A stretch of 8,758 nucleotides of DNA, taken from positions 1-8,758 of the forward strand of contig CANQIY010000036.1 of NCBI GenBank assembly GCA_947624125.1, in the 5' to 3' direction. The position numbers were made by a program, and so were the translations under genes. Origin of the DNA: an uncultured Bacilli bacterium. GTDB taxonomy: Bacteria; Bacillota_I; Bacilli_A; RF39; UBA660. How positions within the stretch are numbered: position 1 is the stretch's first letter; every line of letters starts with the position of its first letter. Below, piece by piece: positions 1 to 5,917 of the stretch. The notes below the pieces were generated by a model. The model ran no database searches, had not been told where the DNA came from, and saw nothing but the letters and a program-made list of their open reading frames with translations.

Positions 1-765
1 CCCTTTAGTACTACCACCACTTATACCATTTAATCTTTTAAAAATCATACTATCAGGCCAAGTACATTTTTCACCATTTAAACCACACTCAGTTTCAATT
101 GCCAAATTTTTATCATTCCACTGAAAAGTAGCAACATCGCCTTCTTTAACAAATGTTTCTTTAATTAATTTTAATTCTCCCCTTTCTGTTAAACCGATAA
201 TTCGGTACATATATTTATCAAGACTTGTCTCACTTTGACTACAATTTTCTTCGGTTCCAAAGCAGAGCCAATTAGCGACATTATCCGTTCCTTGATATCG
301 ATACATATCACCAACAATATTATTTGATAAATTTTCTATTGTTTTTAATTGAGACATTTTATCTTCACTATTCACACATTCTTGCATATTACTTTTATTA
401 CATACTTTACTTATATTTTCTTTCTCATCAAAATATAAATAACAACTTATACTTTCAGTAGTATCCACTATTACTTTGTTATTTTCATAATCATAACTTA
501 ATATATTTTCTATTACATTACCATCTATACTCATACATTGAGATTTTTCTTCATTCAAAACATAACCATCTTCAGGAAATATTTCTTTTTCATTATAATT
601 ATTCTTACCTTCTTCTACATATATAGCAAATGAATTGTTTTGTTTTTGAATATCTAATACTACATCATCTAATTTAATTTCTTGTTTATTAAATAATTTA
701 AATAATCCACATGTAATACTTAAACATATAAAAATAACAATTATCTTTTTGTTAATAACTTGCAT
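1..765 (-). CDS. Secreted or membrane-anchored surface-type protein, N-terminal 255 residues (runs off left edge)
   Basis: The frame is open from an ATG at 765-763 to the window edge. The start is supported by AGGGAG eight bases upstream. Residues 8-22 form a hydrophobic segment after a Lys-Lys pair: a signal peptide or anchor, with Cys14 and Cys19 inside it. A region with the pattern FAIYVEEG ... GYVLNEEKSQC ... SCYLYFDE follows, then a second part with MYRYQGTDNVANWLCFGT, DKYMYRIIGL and LKLIKETFVKEGD. I recognise this as a style of exported, Cys-containing repetitive-family protein common in gut Bacillota; its biochemical function is not known to me. The C-terminal half is missing here, but the fragment at the right window edge supplies exactly that half and is in frame with it across the ends. 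It is transcribed from a promoter with an unusual G run. Real gene: confident. Function: unassigned. Confidence 0.85.
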   Translation of the reverse strand, partial: MQVINKKIIVIFICLSITCGLFKLFNKQEIKLDDVVLDIQKQNNSFAIYVEEGKNNYNEKEIFPEDGYVLNEEKSQCMSIDGNVIENILSYDYENNKVIVDTTESISCYLYFDEKENISKVCNKSNMQECVNSEDKMSQLKTIENLSNNIVGDMYRYQGTDNVANWLCFGTEENCSQSETSLDKYMYRIIGLTERGELKLIKETFVKEGDVATFQWNDKNLAIETECGLNGEKCTWPDSMIFKRLNGISGGSTKG

Positions 766-795
766 TACTTTTTCTCCCTTTATTTTATATTTGTT

Positions 796-822
796 ATTAT
801 ATAATACCCCCCCCGGAGTCAA
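796..822 (-). promoter_or_regulatory. Sigma-A-type promoter with G-run spacer
   Basis: On the minus strand TTGACT (817-822) is followed by TATAAT (796-801). The 15-bp spacer (802-816) is two bases short of the 17-bp optimum and contains eight consecutive G. It lies between the terminator of the preceding gene and the ATG at 765, so it should drive the left-edge surface-type gene. Boxes are read directly; activity is inferred. Confidence 0.65.
807..814. repeat. Homopolymer of eight C (G on the minus strand) in a promoter spacer
   Basis: Eight identical C bases sit in otherwise very AT-rich DNA, entirely inside the -35/-10 spacer of the left-edge gene. Such tracts are prone to slipped-strand length change, and a change would alter the promoter spacing. 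It is a candidate phase-variation site. Confidence 0.7.
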
Positions 823-832
823 GTTTTGCAAC

Positions 833-856
833 AAAAAAAGATGTTATTTAAACATC
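833..856 (-). terminator. Intrinsic terminator of the Pro/Asn-rich protein gene
   Basis: On the minus strand GATGTT (851-856) and AACATC (840-845) form a perfect 6-bp stem around a 5-base loop, followed directly by seven T (833-839). It begins four bases after the TAG stop at 860-862 and insulates the downstream promoter. Confidence 0.75.
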
Positions 857-859
857 CTT

Positions 860-1933
860 CTATTCTCCTTTATCTCTGTTTTCTAGTTCTTTTTCAAATT
901 TTTGCACTAAAGCATTAAACATATTTTCACAAGCTTGCATGAAAGCTTCTTTTTGGTCAGCAAATCTATTTTTATCATTAATAATTGAATTATTATTTAG
1001 ATTTGGTGCCATATTCATTGTTATATCATTAATAGTTATATCAGGATTTTCAACCATATTGTTTACATTTGGTACAGGATTAGAAATAGGTTCACTATTT
1101 ACTGGAGCTGCACTACCAAAACTTGGCATTGGTGTTTGCAAATCAATAGTTGAACTTGGATTAACATTATTTATATTACTAGCATTATTTGCCTCTAAAG
1201 GGGTAACAATATTCATAGTTGGAGATGGAGATGTAGCACTTAAATCTGCTCCACTTGGATTACCAACTGCTAAATCAATCACTGGAGCTGTTGGATTTTG
1301 CATTACTGCTTCTGGTGTTAAACCACTTGTTGGAGATACTGGTGCAGCTGGTTCAACTGGAGCAATATTAATTGGTTCACTAACAGATGGAGTTGGCGTT
1401 GCCACATTATTAACTGGATTAACATTTACATCAGTTGGCGTAACATTTTCTACTTTTGGAGCCTCCATACTTGGTGCTGCAACAGGACTTCCTACTGGTA
1501 TTTCTTGTGCCACTTCTGGTGTTGCTGGTGAAGTTGGAGCAATATTTTCTACACTAGGAGCCGGTTCAACACTCGCCGGAGTCTCTTCTATTTTATAAGC
1601 ATTTTTCAAAGCATCAAATGAAGGCACTGGTAAAGTTAATTGAGTATAATATATATCATCAGCACTCATCGTTTCATTTACTTTTATAAAAGTTACCGTA
1701 CCACCCGCAATAATATTTTTTAAACATTCTTTTACCGTTTGCCATTCATTTTGGTCAATGATTTTAACAAGTTTATTATTTTCTAATTTACATACCAAAA
1801 TAATGGGTAAACCCATTCCTCCATTTAGTTCATTATCTAAAACAACATAATTACTATTATTCGCAGCAAAAGCACTAATAAGCGGTTTTTCTACTACGGC
1901 ACCGGAAGTTAAATTAAGTTTTATCTTTCCCAT
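860..1933 (-). CDS. Unrecognised 357-residue protein with Pro/Asn/Ala-rich central linker
   Basis: I do not recognise a family. The ATG at 1933-1931 is supported by AGAGGGA seven bases upstream. Three parts are visible. Residues 1 to about 110 look like a small globular domain (YVVLDNE, GLPIILVCKLENNKLVKI, GGTVTFIKVNE). Residues about 115-320 are low complexity, rich in Pro, Asn, Ala, Ser, Thr and Val, with recurring PxVENxxPT-like phrases. Residues about 325-355 are a charged helical tail (AFMQACENMFNALVQKFEKELENRD). There is no signal peptide or membrane segment, so a cytoplasmic protein with a flexible linker joining two interaction domains is plausible. It follows yutD by 53 bases but has its own sigma-A-like promoter and a terminator immediately after it, so it can be expressed alone. 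The linker gives an opposite-strand open frame that is not a gene. Confidence 0.85.
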   Translation of the reverse strand: MGKIKLNLTSGAVVEKPLISAFAANNSNYVVLDNELNGGMGLPIILVCKLENNKLVKIIDQNEWQTVKECLKNIIAGGTVTFIKVNETMSADDIYYTQLTLPVPSFDALKNAYKIEETPASVEPAPSVENIAPTSPATPEVAQEIPVGSPVAAPSMEAPKVENVTPTDVNVNPVNNVATPTPSVSEPINIAPVEPAAPVSPTSGLTPEAVMQNPTAPVIDLAVGNPSGADLSATSPSPTMNIVTPLEANNASNINNVNPSSTIDLQTPMPSFGSAAPVNSEPISNPVPNVNNMVENPDITINDITMNMAPNLNNNSIINDKNRFADQKEAFMQACENMFNALVQKFEKELENRDKGE

Positions 1934-1968
1934 AAATCAATCCCTCTTCACTACTTTATTCTTAATTA

Positions 1969-1997
1969 ATTATAACAAATGTCTCTTTATTTTTCAA
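1969..1997 (-). promoter_or_regulatory. Sigma-A-type promoter inside the 3' end of yutD
   Basis: TTGAAA (1992-1997), a 17-bp spacer and TATAAT (1969-1974) on the minus strand. The -35 box lies within the last codons of yutD and the -10 box in the gap before the Pro/Asn-rich protein gene, 36 bases upstream of its ATG. This is a near-consensus promoter, giving that gene transcription independent of the yunB-yutD group. Confidence 0.7.
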
Positions 1998-2274
1998 TGT
2001 CTTTCTTTTTTAAAATAAAATACTTACAACCATAAGCACAATTATTATTAATATAATCTTTAACATCTTTTATATTATTATAAGATTTTACTAACTTATT
2101 ATTTTCCTCATAAAAGCCTTTAAGTCGTACTTTTCCATAAGCAAAATCCCCAACTATATAATCAAAATTATCATAATAATCAGTCACAATTTCATCTAAA
2201 TTTAAATCACTACTTAATGCTTCTTTATAATTTTCAACTACTTCATATTCTTTATTATTAATTAATACTTGCAT
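1987..2274 (-). CDS. yutD: YutD-family protein (DUF1027)
   Basis: A 95-residue protein matching the YutD/DUF1027 family by its two hallmark blocks: FDYIVGDFAYGKVRLKGFY (residues 37-55), and CAYGCKYFILKK near the C-terminus (79-90), which holds a conserved Cys pair. Length fits the core family domain. The biochemical role of the family is unknown. The start is set by AAAGGAG four bases upstream of the ATG; this site overlaps the stop codon region of the preceding gene (9-base gap), so translation is probably coupled. In B. subtilis yutD lies in the same neighbourhood as yunB and lytH (from memory), so the closeness to yunB here looks like retained synteny. Family assignment is confident; function is unknown. 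Confidence 0.85.
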   Translation of the reverse strand: MQVLINNKEYEVVENYKEALSSDLNLDEIVTDYYDNFDYIVGDFAYGKVRLKGFYEENNKLVKSYNNIKDVKDYINNNCAYGCKYFILKKKDIEK

Positions 2275-2283
2275 ATTACTCCT

Positions 2284-3111
2284 TTAAAATACTATTGTAC
2301 TAAAGATAACTATAACCATAACAGTAGTAATAACTACACTCATAACTAATAAAATATCGACATATCCATTACCAGTTGTAATGGGATTATTTTGTCTATG
2401 AATTTCTTTGATTTTTTCTTCTAATAAAAATTCTTTATTTAAAGCATTTTTATTAATATCAAAAGATTCATAAATTTGGTTATTAATATTATCTAATTCA
2501 CTCTTACTAAGTTTACTAATATCACTGATACTTAAATTAAATAATTTATAAACGTCAAACCCTAAAATATTCTTTTTAGCTTCTACTACTTCCTTTTTTT
2601 CTTTCATCTTTTCTTGATAATATCTAGCTACAGCATAAATGTCATCTTGACTATTTAAATAATTATCAGAAATTCGTAAAAAGTTTGAAGAACCTGGGGT
2701 TGATAATAAATCAAAAAAAGTATTTGCTTCATCTTCGGTTAAACCAAAATTTAATCTTTTATAAGTAAAAAAATCAATTAAACATTTTTGTACTTCTACA
2801 AAATAATTATTTTCTTCCCAACCAATGGAGTCTTTATTTCGCTTATCAATAAGATAATAACCATCTAATAATCTTTTAAAATTATCGATTTCTTCTCTTT
2901 TAGCACCATACTTCATTAAATTATCGTCAAAAGCTTTTTCATTTTTTATTTGATAAGGATTAATAATATCAAGTTCACCATAGATATTAATTAACATTCT
3001 TACAACGCAAACTAAAAAAGAATTATATAAAAGACCTTCAGGCTTATTTTTGCTACTTAAATAATCTTTTATAGCTTTGTCTAAAGCATCATTAATAAAA
3101 AATGATTTCAC
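2284..3111 (-). CDS. Tail-anchored protein of unknown function (275 residues)
   Basis: I do not recognise a family. The body is mostly helical and charged (for example YYQEKMKEKKEVVEAKKNI). The last about 25 residues are a single hydrophobic segment (YVDILLVMSVVITTVMVIVIF), so the protein is probably C-terminally anchored with its bulk in the cytoplasm. A GTG at 3120-3118 would add three residues, but the Shine-Dalgarno AGGGTGA (3117-3123) overlaps that codon and sits five bases before the GTG at 3111-3109, so I place the start there. It lies 24 bases after yunB and nine before yutD, and is probably co-transcribed with both. Its position next to yunB makes a sporulation or envelope role conceivable, but nothing in the sequence shows it. 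Confidence 0.8.
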   Translation of the reverse strand: MKSFFINDALDKAIKDYLSSKNKPEGLLYNSFLVCVVRMLINIYGELDIINPYQIKNEKAFDDNLMKYGAKREEIDNFKRLLDGYYLIDKRNKDSIGWEENNYFVEVQKCLIDFFTYKRLNFGLTEDEANTFFDLLSTPGSSNFLRISDNYLNSQDDIYAVARYYQEKMKEKKEVVEAKKNILGFDVYKLFNLSISDISKLSKSELDNINNQIYESFDINKNALNKEFLLEEKIKEIHRQNNPITTGNGYVDILLVMSVVITTVMVIVIFSTIVF

Positions 3112-3116
3112 ACTTC

Positions 3117-3123
3117 TCACCCT
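3117..3123 (-). promoter_or_regulatory. Ribosome binding site deciding a GTG start
   Basis: AGGGTGA on the minus strand, five bases before GTG at 3111-3109. It overlaps the alternative GTG at 3120-3118, which therefore has no usable site of its own. Confidence 0.6.
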
Positions 3124-3135
3124 ACTTTAATTATA

Positions 3136-3882
3136 TCATAAACTTTTGGGCATGGGAATATCTAAAATAGCACTCGATTCAATATACTCATCACCATAAA
3201 CAAATGGTACTCTACCATTAACAACAATGGCACCAATCAAAATATCATAATAAAATTTATCTTCATCTTTTGCTACTGGGGTAATAATTAACTTTTGCAT
3301 TTCCACTGTTACATAAATTTCTAAAAGAGCATTATTAAAGCCATAATTGGTTACTTTTGTTTTAATATTCGTTAAAACACTTTCATTAAAACTAATAACT
3401 ACTGGAAAACGAGGTCCAATACTATTTACAAAAATATTTTTACTATTTAGAAAAAGAGGTACTTCTAATATTAAATGATTTTTCTTACTTTTTAAATAAT
3501 CATCTTTAAAATCCATATCTATTTTCCCATTTTCTAAATCATCGATTCCTTTAATTATTACTTTTGATATATTATTTAAAAGAGCATAAGTTTTTTCTAA
3601 ATTATAATTAACTGAAATTATTTCTTCATCTCGATTCTTATTAAGAACTAATAAATCATCTATTTTTTCATTATTTAAAATATCTTTTGTAATCAGTTCA
3701 TTAAATATTCGGTATATAATCGTATTAAGTTTTTGATTTGTTAACTCAATAACATCATTATTTATTCTTTTTCCATAGTTATTAAATAATATTAAAGTTA
3801 ATGTAATAAGACAAAAAAATACAATAAAATAAGTAATTATTGTATTTCGTAATTTATTTTTTCTAAGCTTTAATTTTTTCAT
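3136..3882 (-). CDS. yunB: Sporulation protein YunB
   Basis: A 248-residue protein with a basic N-terminus, one membrane segment (about residues 14-34) and an extracytoplasmic remainder. The family signature is in the C-terminal half: GPRFPVVISFN (156-166), then NYGFNNALLEIYVTVEMQ (179-196) and IITP, matching the YunB pattern of a GP-x-P block followed by a YGxNNALxEVYV-like block. In B. subtilis YunB is a mother-cell sigma-E-controlled sporulation protein (established knowledge); its molecular role is unclear. It starts eight bases after the stop of the acidic tail-anchored protein gene. No Shine-Dalgarno is visible before the ATG (the upstream bases are ATAAAATTAAAT), so translation may depend on coupling with the preceding gene. 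It is the only gene here that clearly ends in TGA. Confidence 0.85.
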   Translation of the reverse strand: MKKLKLRKNKLRNTIITYFIVFFCLITLTLILFNNYGKRINNDVIELTNQKLNTIIYRIFNELITKDILNNEKIDDLLVLNKNRDEEIISVNYNLEKTYALLNNISKVIIKGIDDLENGKIDMDFKDDYLKSKKNHLILEVPLFLNSKNIFVNSIGPRFPVVISFNESVLTNIKTKVTNYGFNNALLEIYVTVEMQKLIITPVAKDEDKFYYDILIGAIVVNGRVPFVYGDEYIESSAILDIPMPKSL

Positions 3883-3890
3883 ATTTAATT

Positions 3891-4745
3891 TTATGAAAAA
3901 TAACGAGATTTTATCAGTAAAAAGACACCTACTATTAAAATTAAGATAACTAATATAACTATGACTTTAACCCATATATTATTAGATTCAATACTTTTTG
4001 AAAAATCATCGATATCTTCAAAATCTTTTTCTTTTAAGGCATTAGATGAAGTATAAAAAGAATTGATTAATTTATTATCTTCTTCTTTTTTATTTTCTTC
4101 TTCTTCTTTCTCTAAAACAATATTTTTATTTATTTCTTTAGCTAAATTATTTTCTAAACTATCTTCTAAATTATTATTTACTTCTTCTTTAAGACCTTCT
4201 AAAACTTCGGTATTATCACTACCCTTTAAATCACTTAAAATATCTAGCGAAGTTTTAATATTTTTTTCATTAATAGCAATTGTATTAATAAGGTCTTTTA
4301 ATTTTTCTTCAGCGCTTTCTAATTCGTTTTCGCTCTTTTCTTCATTATCAATATCTAAATTTTTTAAAATATCAAATTGGGTATCTCTTAATTTTTTTAA
4401 TCTTTCTTCTTCATAATTATCGGTTTTTTGTTCTTTAGCTTTTTCTAAAATCACATTAATATCATATTCTTTCGTGATTTCTTTTTCTTCTTGCTCTTCT
4501 TCTGTTTCTTCTAAACGAATCGATTTTCTTTTTGGCCCTTCATTATATTTAGTATCTAAGATTTTCTTTATTTTTTCAATATCGATTTCATCTTTATTAT
4601 CGCCTAAAACAACAGCGTTACTTTTTACATCAAAATTTTCTAATTCATTTTTATCTATTTCTTGGTATAAACGTGCATTTTTGTTAACTCTAGAATTCAT
4701 TAATTCGTTATTGTCATCGTAATATTTATTCATTCTGGAATTCAT
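3891..4745 (-). CDS. Acidic coiled-coil protein with C-terminal membrane anchor (284 residues)
   Basis: I do not recognise a named family. The first part carries a repeated phrase, MNSRMNK at the start and MNSRVNK about 16 residues on. A long Glu/Lys/Asn-rich stretch predicted to be helical or coiled coil follows (roughly residues 70-240, with LEETEEEQEEKE and LEKEEEENKKEEDNK). One hydrophobic segment (about 259-278) and a short RYFS tail close the protein. This suggests a cytoplasmic rod or scaffold tethered to the membrane by its tail. An ATG at 4763 would add six residues, but GAGGTG (4752-4757) sits six bases before the ATG at 4745-4743 and overlaps that longer reading, so I use 4745. It is first in the yunB-yutD group and has its own candidate promoter. 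Function unknown. Confidence 0.82.
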   Translation of the reverse strand: MNSRMNKYYDDNNELMNSRVNKNARLYQEIDKNELENFDVKSNAVVLGDNKDEIDIEKIKKILDTKYNEGPKRKSIRLEETEEEQEEKEITKEYDINVILEKAKEQKTDNYEEERLKKLRDTQFDILKNLDIDNEEKSENELESAEEKLKDLINTIAINEKNIKTSLDILSDLKGSDNTEVLEGLKEEVNNNLEDSLENNLAKEINKNIVLEKEEEENKKEEDNKLINSFYTSSNALKEKDFEDIDDFSKSIESNNIWVKVIVILVILILIVGVFLLIKSRYFS

Positions 4746-4751
4746 AGCTAA

Positions 4752-4757
4752 CACCTC
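4752..4757 (-). promoter_or_regulatory. Ribosome binding site deciding the start at 4745
   Basis: GAGGTG on the minus strand with a six-base gap (TTAGCT) to the ATG at 4745-4743. It lies inside the reading frame that would begin at 4763, which argues against the longer start. Confidence 0.7.
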
Positions 4758-4774
4758 TATCATAATAATAACAT

Positions 4775-4804
4775 AATATAGTTAAATTTAAAATGATTAA
4801 ACAA
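4775..4804 (-). promoter_or_regulatory. Candidate promoter for the acidic protein-yunB-yutD group
   Basis: On the minus strand TTGTTT (4799-4804), an 18-bp spacer and TATATT (4775-4780), ending about 30 bases before the ATG at 4745. It is moderately close to the sigma-A consensus. It shares the 136-bp divergent intergenic region with the ferredoxin promoter. Confidence 0.45.
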
Positions 4805-4820
4805 CATATTTTGACAATAC

Positions 4821-4842
4821 TTTGCAAAAGTAAAGTTGCAAA
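4821..4842. repeat. Inverted repeat TTTGCAA/TTGCAAA at the ferredoxin promoter
   Basis: Perfect 7-bp arms (4821-4827 and 4836-4842) are separated by eight bases. The right arm coincides with the -35 box of the ferredoxin promoter. The symmetry and position suggest an operator, but the AT-rich context makes chance dyads common. Confidence 0.4.
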
Positions 4843-4864
4843 TAATAATTATTTTTTATATAAT
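4836..4864 (+). promoter_or_regulatory. Sigma-A-type promoter of the ferredoxin gene
   Basis: TTGCAA (4836-4841), exactly 17 bp, then TATAAT (4859-4864), ending 17 bases before the ATG at 4882, with AAGGAGG (4871-4877) between. Transcription would start very close to the ribosome binding site, giving a very short leader. Confidence 0.6.
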
Positions 4865-4881
4865 TTTATTAAGGAGGACTT

Positions 4882-5145
4882 ATGAAAAAATTACATGTTA
4901 ATAAAGAAGCTTGTATTGGATGTGGAGCTTGTGTTGCCATCGATAATTCACACTTTGATTTTGGAGATGATGGTCTATCTGAAGTTATTAGTGAAGAAAA
5001 TATTGATACCAAAGAAGTTGCTAACGCTATAGCTAGTTGTCCAACAAACGCAATTAGTATGGTTGAAGAAAAAGATGAGGCCAAAGAAGGTTGTGATTGT
5101 TGTAAAGACAAAAAATGTTGTTGTCAAGATGAAGAAGCAGCTTAA
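4882..5145 (+). CDS. fer: Single-cluster [4Fe-4S] ferredoxin with extra Cys-rich tail
   Basis: An 87-residue small electron carrier of the Bacillus Fer type. The cluster ligands are visible as CIGCGAC (Cys11, Cys14, Cys17) and the distant Cys53-Pro in CPTNAI; only one cluster set is present, as in B. subtilis Fer, which is of similar length. After the usual end of the domain at about residue 62 there is an added acidic/Lys tail with CDCC (71-74) and KKCCC (77-81). These six extra cysteines are not part of the classic fold and could bind metal or a second cluster, or be redox active; this is inference. An ideal AAGGAGG precedes the ATG by four bases. It is the only plus-strand gene, a stand-alone unit convergent with rluB, with its own promoter and terminator. 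Redox partners are not identifiable from the window. Confidence 0.9.
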   Translation: MKKLHVNKEACIGCGACVAIDNSHFDFGDDGLSEVISEENIDTKEVANAIASCPTNAISMVEEKDEAKEGCDCCKDKKCCCQDEEAA

Positions 5146-5156
5146 GCTGTTTTTTT
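5135..5156 (+). terminator. Intrinsic terminator of the ferredoxin gene
   Basis: AAGCAGC and GCTGTTT form a 7-bp stem (one G-T pair) around TTAA, followed by a T run to 5156. The hairpin overlaps the last codons and the stop, and its T run overlaps the stop of the convergent rluB gene. On the minus strand no T run follows, so it should act mainly for the ferredoxin. Confidence 0.7.
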
Positions 5157-5880
5157 ATTTTTTAAAATTACTTAGTTCATATAAAGCTTTAACTTCATTA
5201 GAAGAAAGTTTTCGATATTCCCCACTTTTTAAATTACCTAAAGATAAATTAGCATATTTTATACGTGATAATTTTAAAACATCATAACCTAAATAAGCAA
5301 ATAATTTTCTAATAATATGATTTCTTCCTTCATGAATTGTTATTTCTACTAAACTAGTATTTTTTAATTTATCGACATTCTTTACTTTCATGTGTGTAAC
5401 AATTAATTTTCTATTCTCAATTAGGGGACCTTTTCTAATTTTTAAAAAATCCTCTTCCTTTAAAATACCATTTATTTTGGCAACATAAGTTTTATATATT
5501 TTAGAAGATGGATGCATCAATATATTAGCAAGTTTTCCATCATTAGTTAATAATATTAAACCTATTGTATCATAATCTAGTCTACCAATGGGATAAATTC
5601 TTTCATCACTTTTCACAATATCCAAAACCGTTTTACGTCCTTTTTCATCTTTTACAGTACTTAAGACTTCTCTTGGTTTATTTAACATATAATATTCTTT
5701 TCTTAAACTTTTCTTAATTATTTCCCCATTTATTTTTATTTCATCTTTACTATCTACTTTAGCTCCTAAAGTAGTAATAATTTGGCCATTTACCGAAACT
5801 TCTCCTTTTAATATTAATTCTTCGGCTTTTCTTCTTGATGTGTACCCATAATTAGCTATAACTTTTTGTAATCTTTCCAT
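5155..5880 (-). CDS. rluB: Pseudouridine synthase RluB (RsuA family), 23S rRNA
   Basis: A 241-residue enzyme of the RsuA/RluB/E/F family that converts a uridine of the 23S rRNA peptidyl-transferase region to pseudouridine. An N-terminal S4 RNA-binding domain covers about residues 1-46 (RLQKVIANYGYTSRRKAEELI, GEVSVNG). The catalytic motif is GRLDYDTIGLILLTNDG (residues 99-115) with the catalytic Asp at 102; the usual Ser after DYDT is Ile here. Family blocks KTYVAKI and EGRNHIIRKLF follow. A TTG at 5892 would lengthen it by four residues but has no ribosome binding site, whereas GGTGA (5886-5890) lies five bases before the ATG at 5880-5878. It follows spmB by 37 bases with no terminator, as in the B. 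subtilis dacB-spmA-spmB-rluB (ypuL) order. It could belong to RluB or a close RsuA-family paralogue; synteny favours RluB. Confidence 0.92.
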   Translation of the reverse strand: MERLQKVIANYGYTSRRKAEELILKGEVSVNGQIITTLGAKVDSKDEIKINGEIIKKSLRKEYYMLNKPREVLSTVKDEKGRKTVLDIVKSDERIYPIGRLDYDTIGLILLTNDGKLANILMHPSSKIYKTYVAKINGILKEEDFLKIRKGPLIENRKLIVTHMKVKNVDKLKNTSLVEITIHEGRNHIIRKLFAYLGYDVLKLSRIKYANLSLGNLKSGEYRKLSSNEVKALYELSNFKK

Positions 5881-5885
5881 CTGTA

Positions 5886-5890
5886 TCACC
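5886..5890 (-). promoter_or_regulatory. Ribosome binding site deciding the rluB start
   Basis: GGTGA on the minus strand, five bases before the ATG at 5880-5878; it would fall inside the coding region if the TTG at 5892 were used. Confidence 0.6.
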
Positions 5891-5917
5891 AATAAAATAA
5901 GTATAACAAAATTTCTT

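Noticed and set aside
939..1598. 219-codon plus-strand open frame over the Pro/Asn-rich gene
   Set aside because: It is the complement of the low-complexity linker (Gly/Ser/Thr/Leu-rich by mirror), has no ribosome binding site, and the minus-strand gene has a promoter, ribosome binding site and terminator.
3131..3138. Possible TGA-as-Trp code (yunB ends in TGA and could read three more codons)
   Set aside because: All other Trp codons in the window are TGG, the genes end cleanly under the standard bacterial code, and spore genes argue against a code-4 Mollicute.
4063..4722. Ser/Phe-rich plus-strand open frames opposite the acidic coiled-coil gene
   Set aside because: Poly-Ser/Phe/Leu composition is the mirror of Glu/Lys/Asn codons on the real strand; no start signals.
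4811..4816. Consensus TTGACA as a -35 box for the ferredoxin
   Set aside because: No -10-like sequence lies 16-18 bp downstream; the TATAAT at 4859 pairs correctly with TTGCAA at 4836 instead.
4869..5287. Open frames overlapping the ferredoxin gene on either strand and running into rluB
   Set aside because: The ferredoxin frame has perfect motifs, an ideal ribosome binding site and a terminator; the other frames only shadow it.
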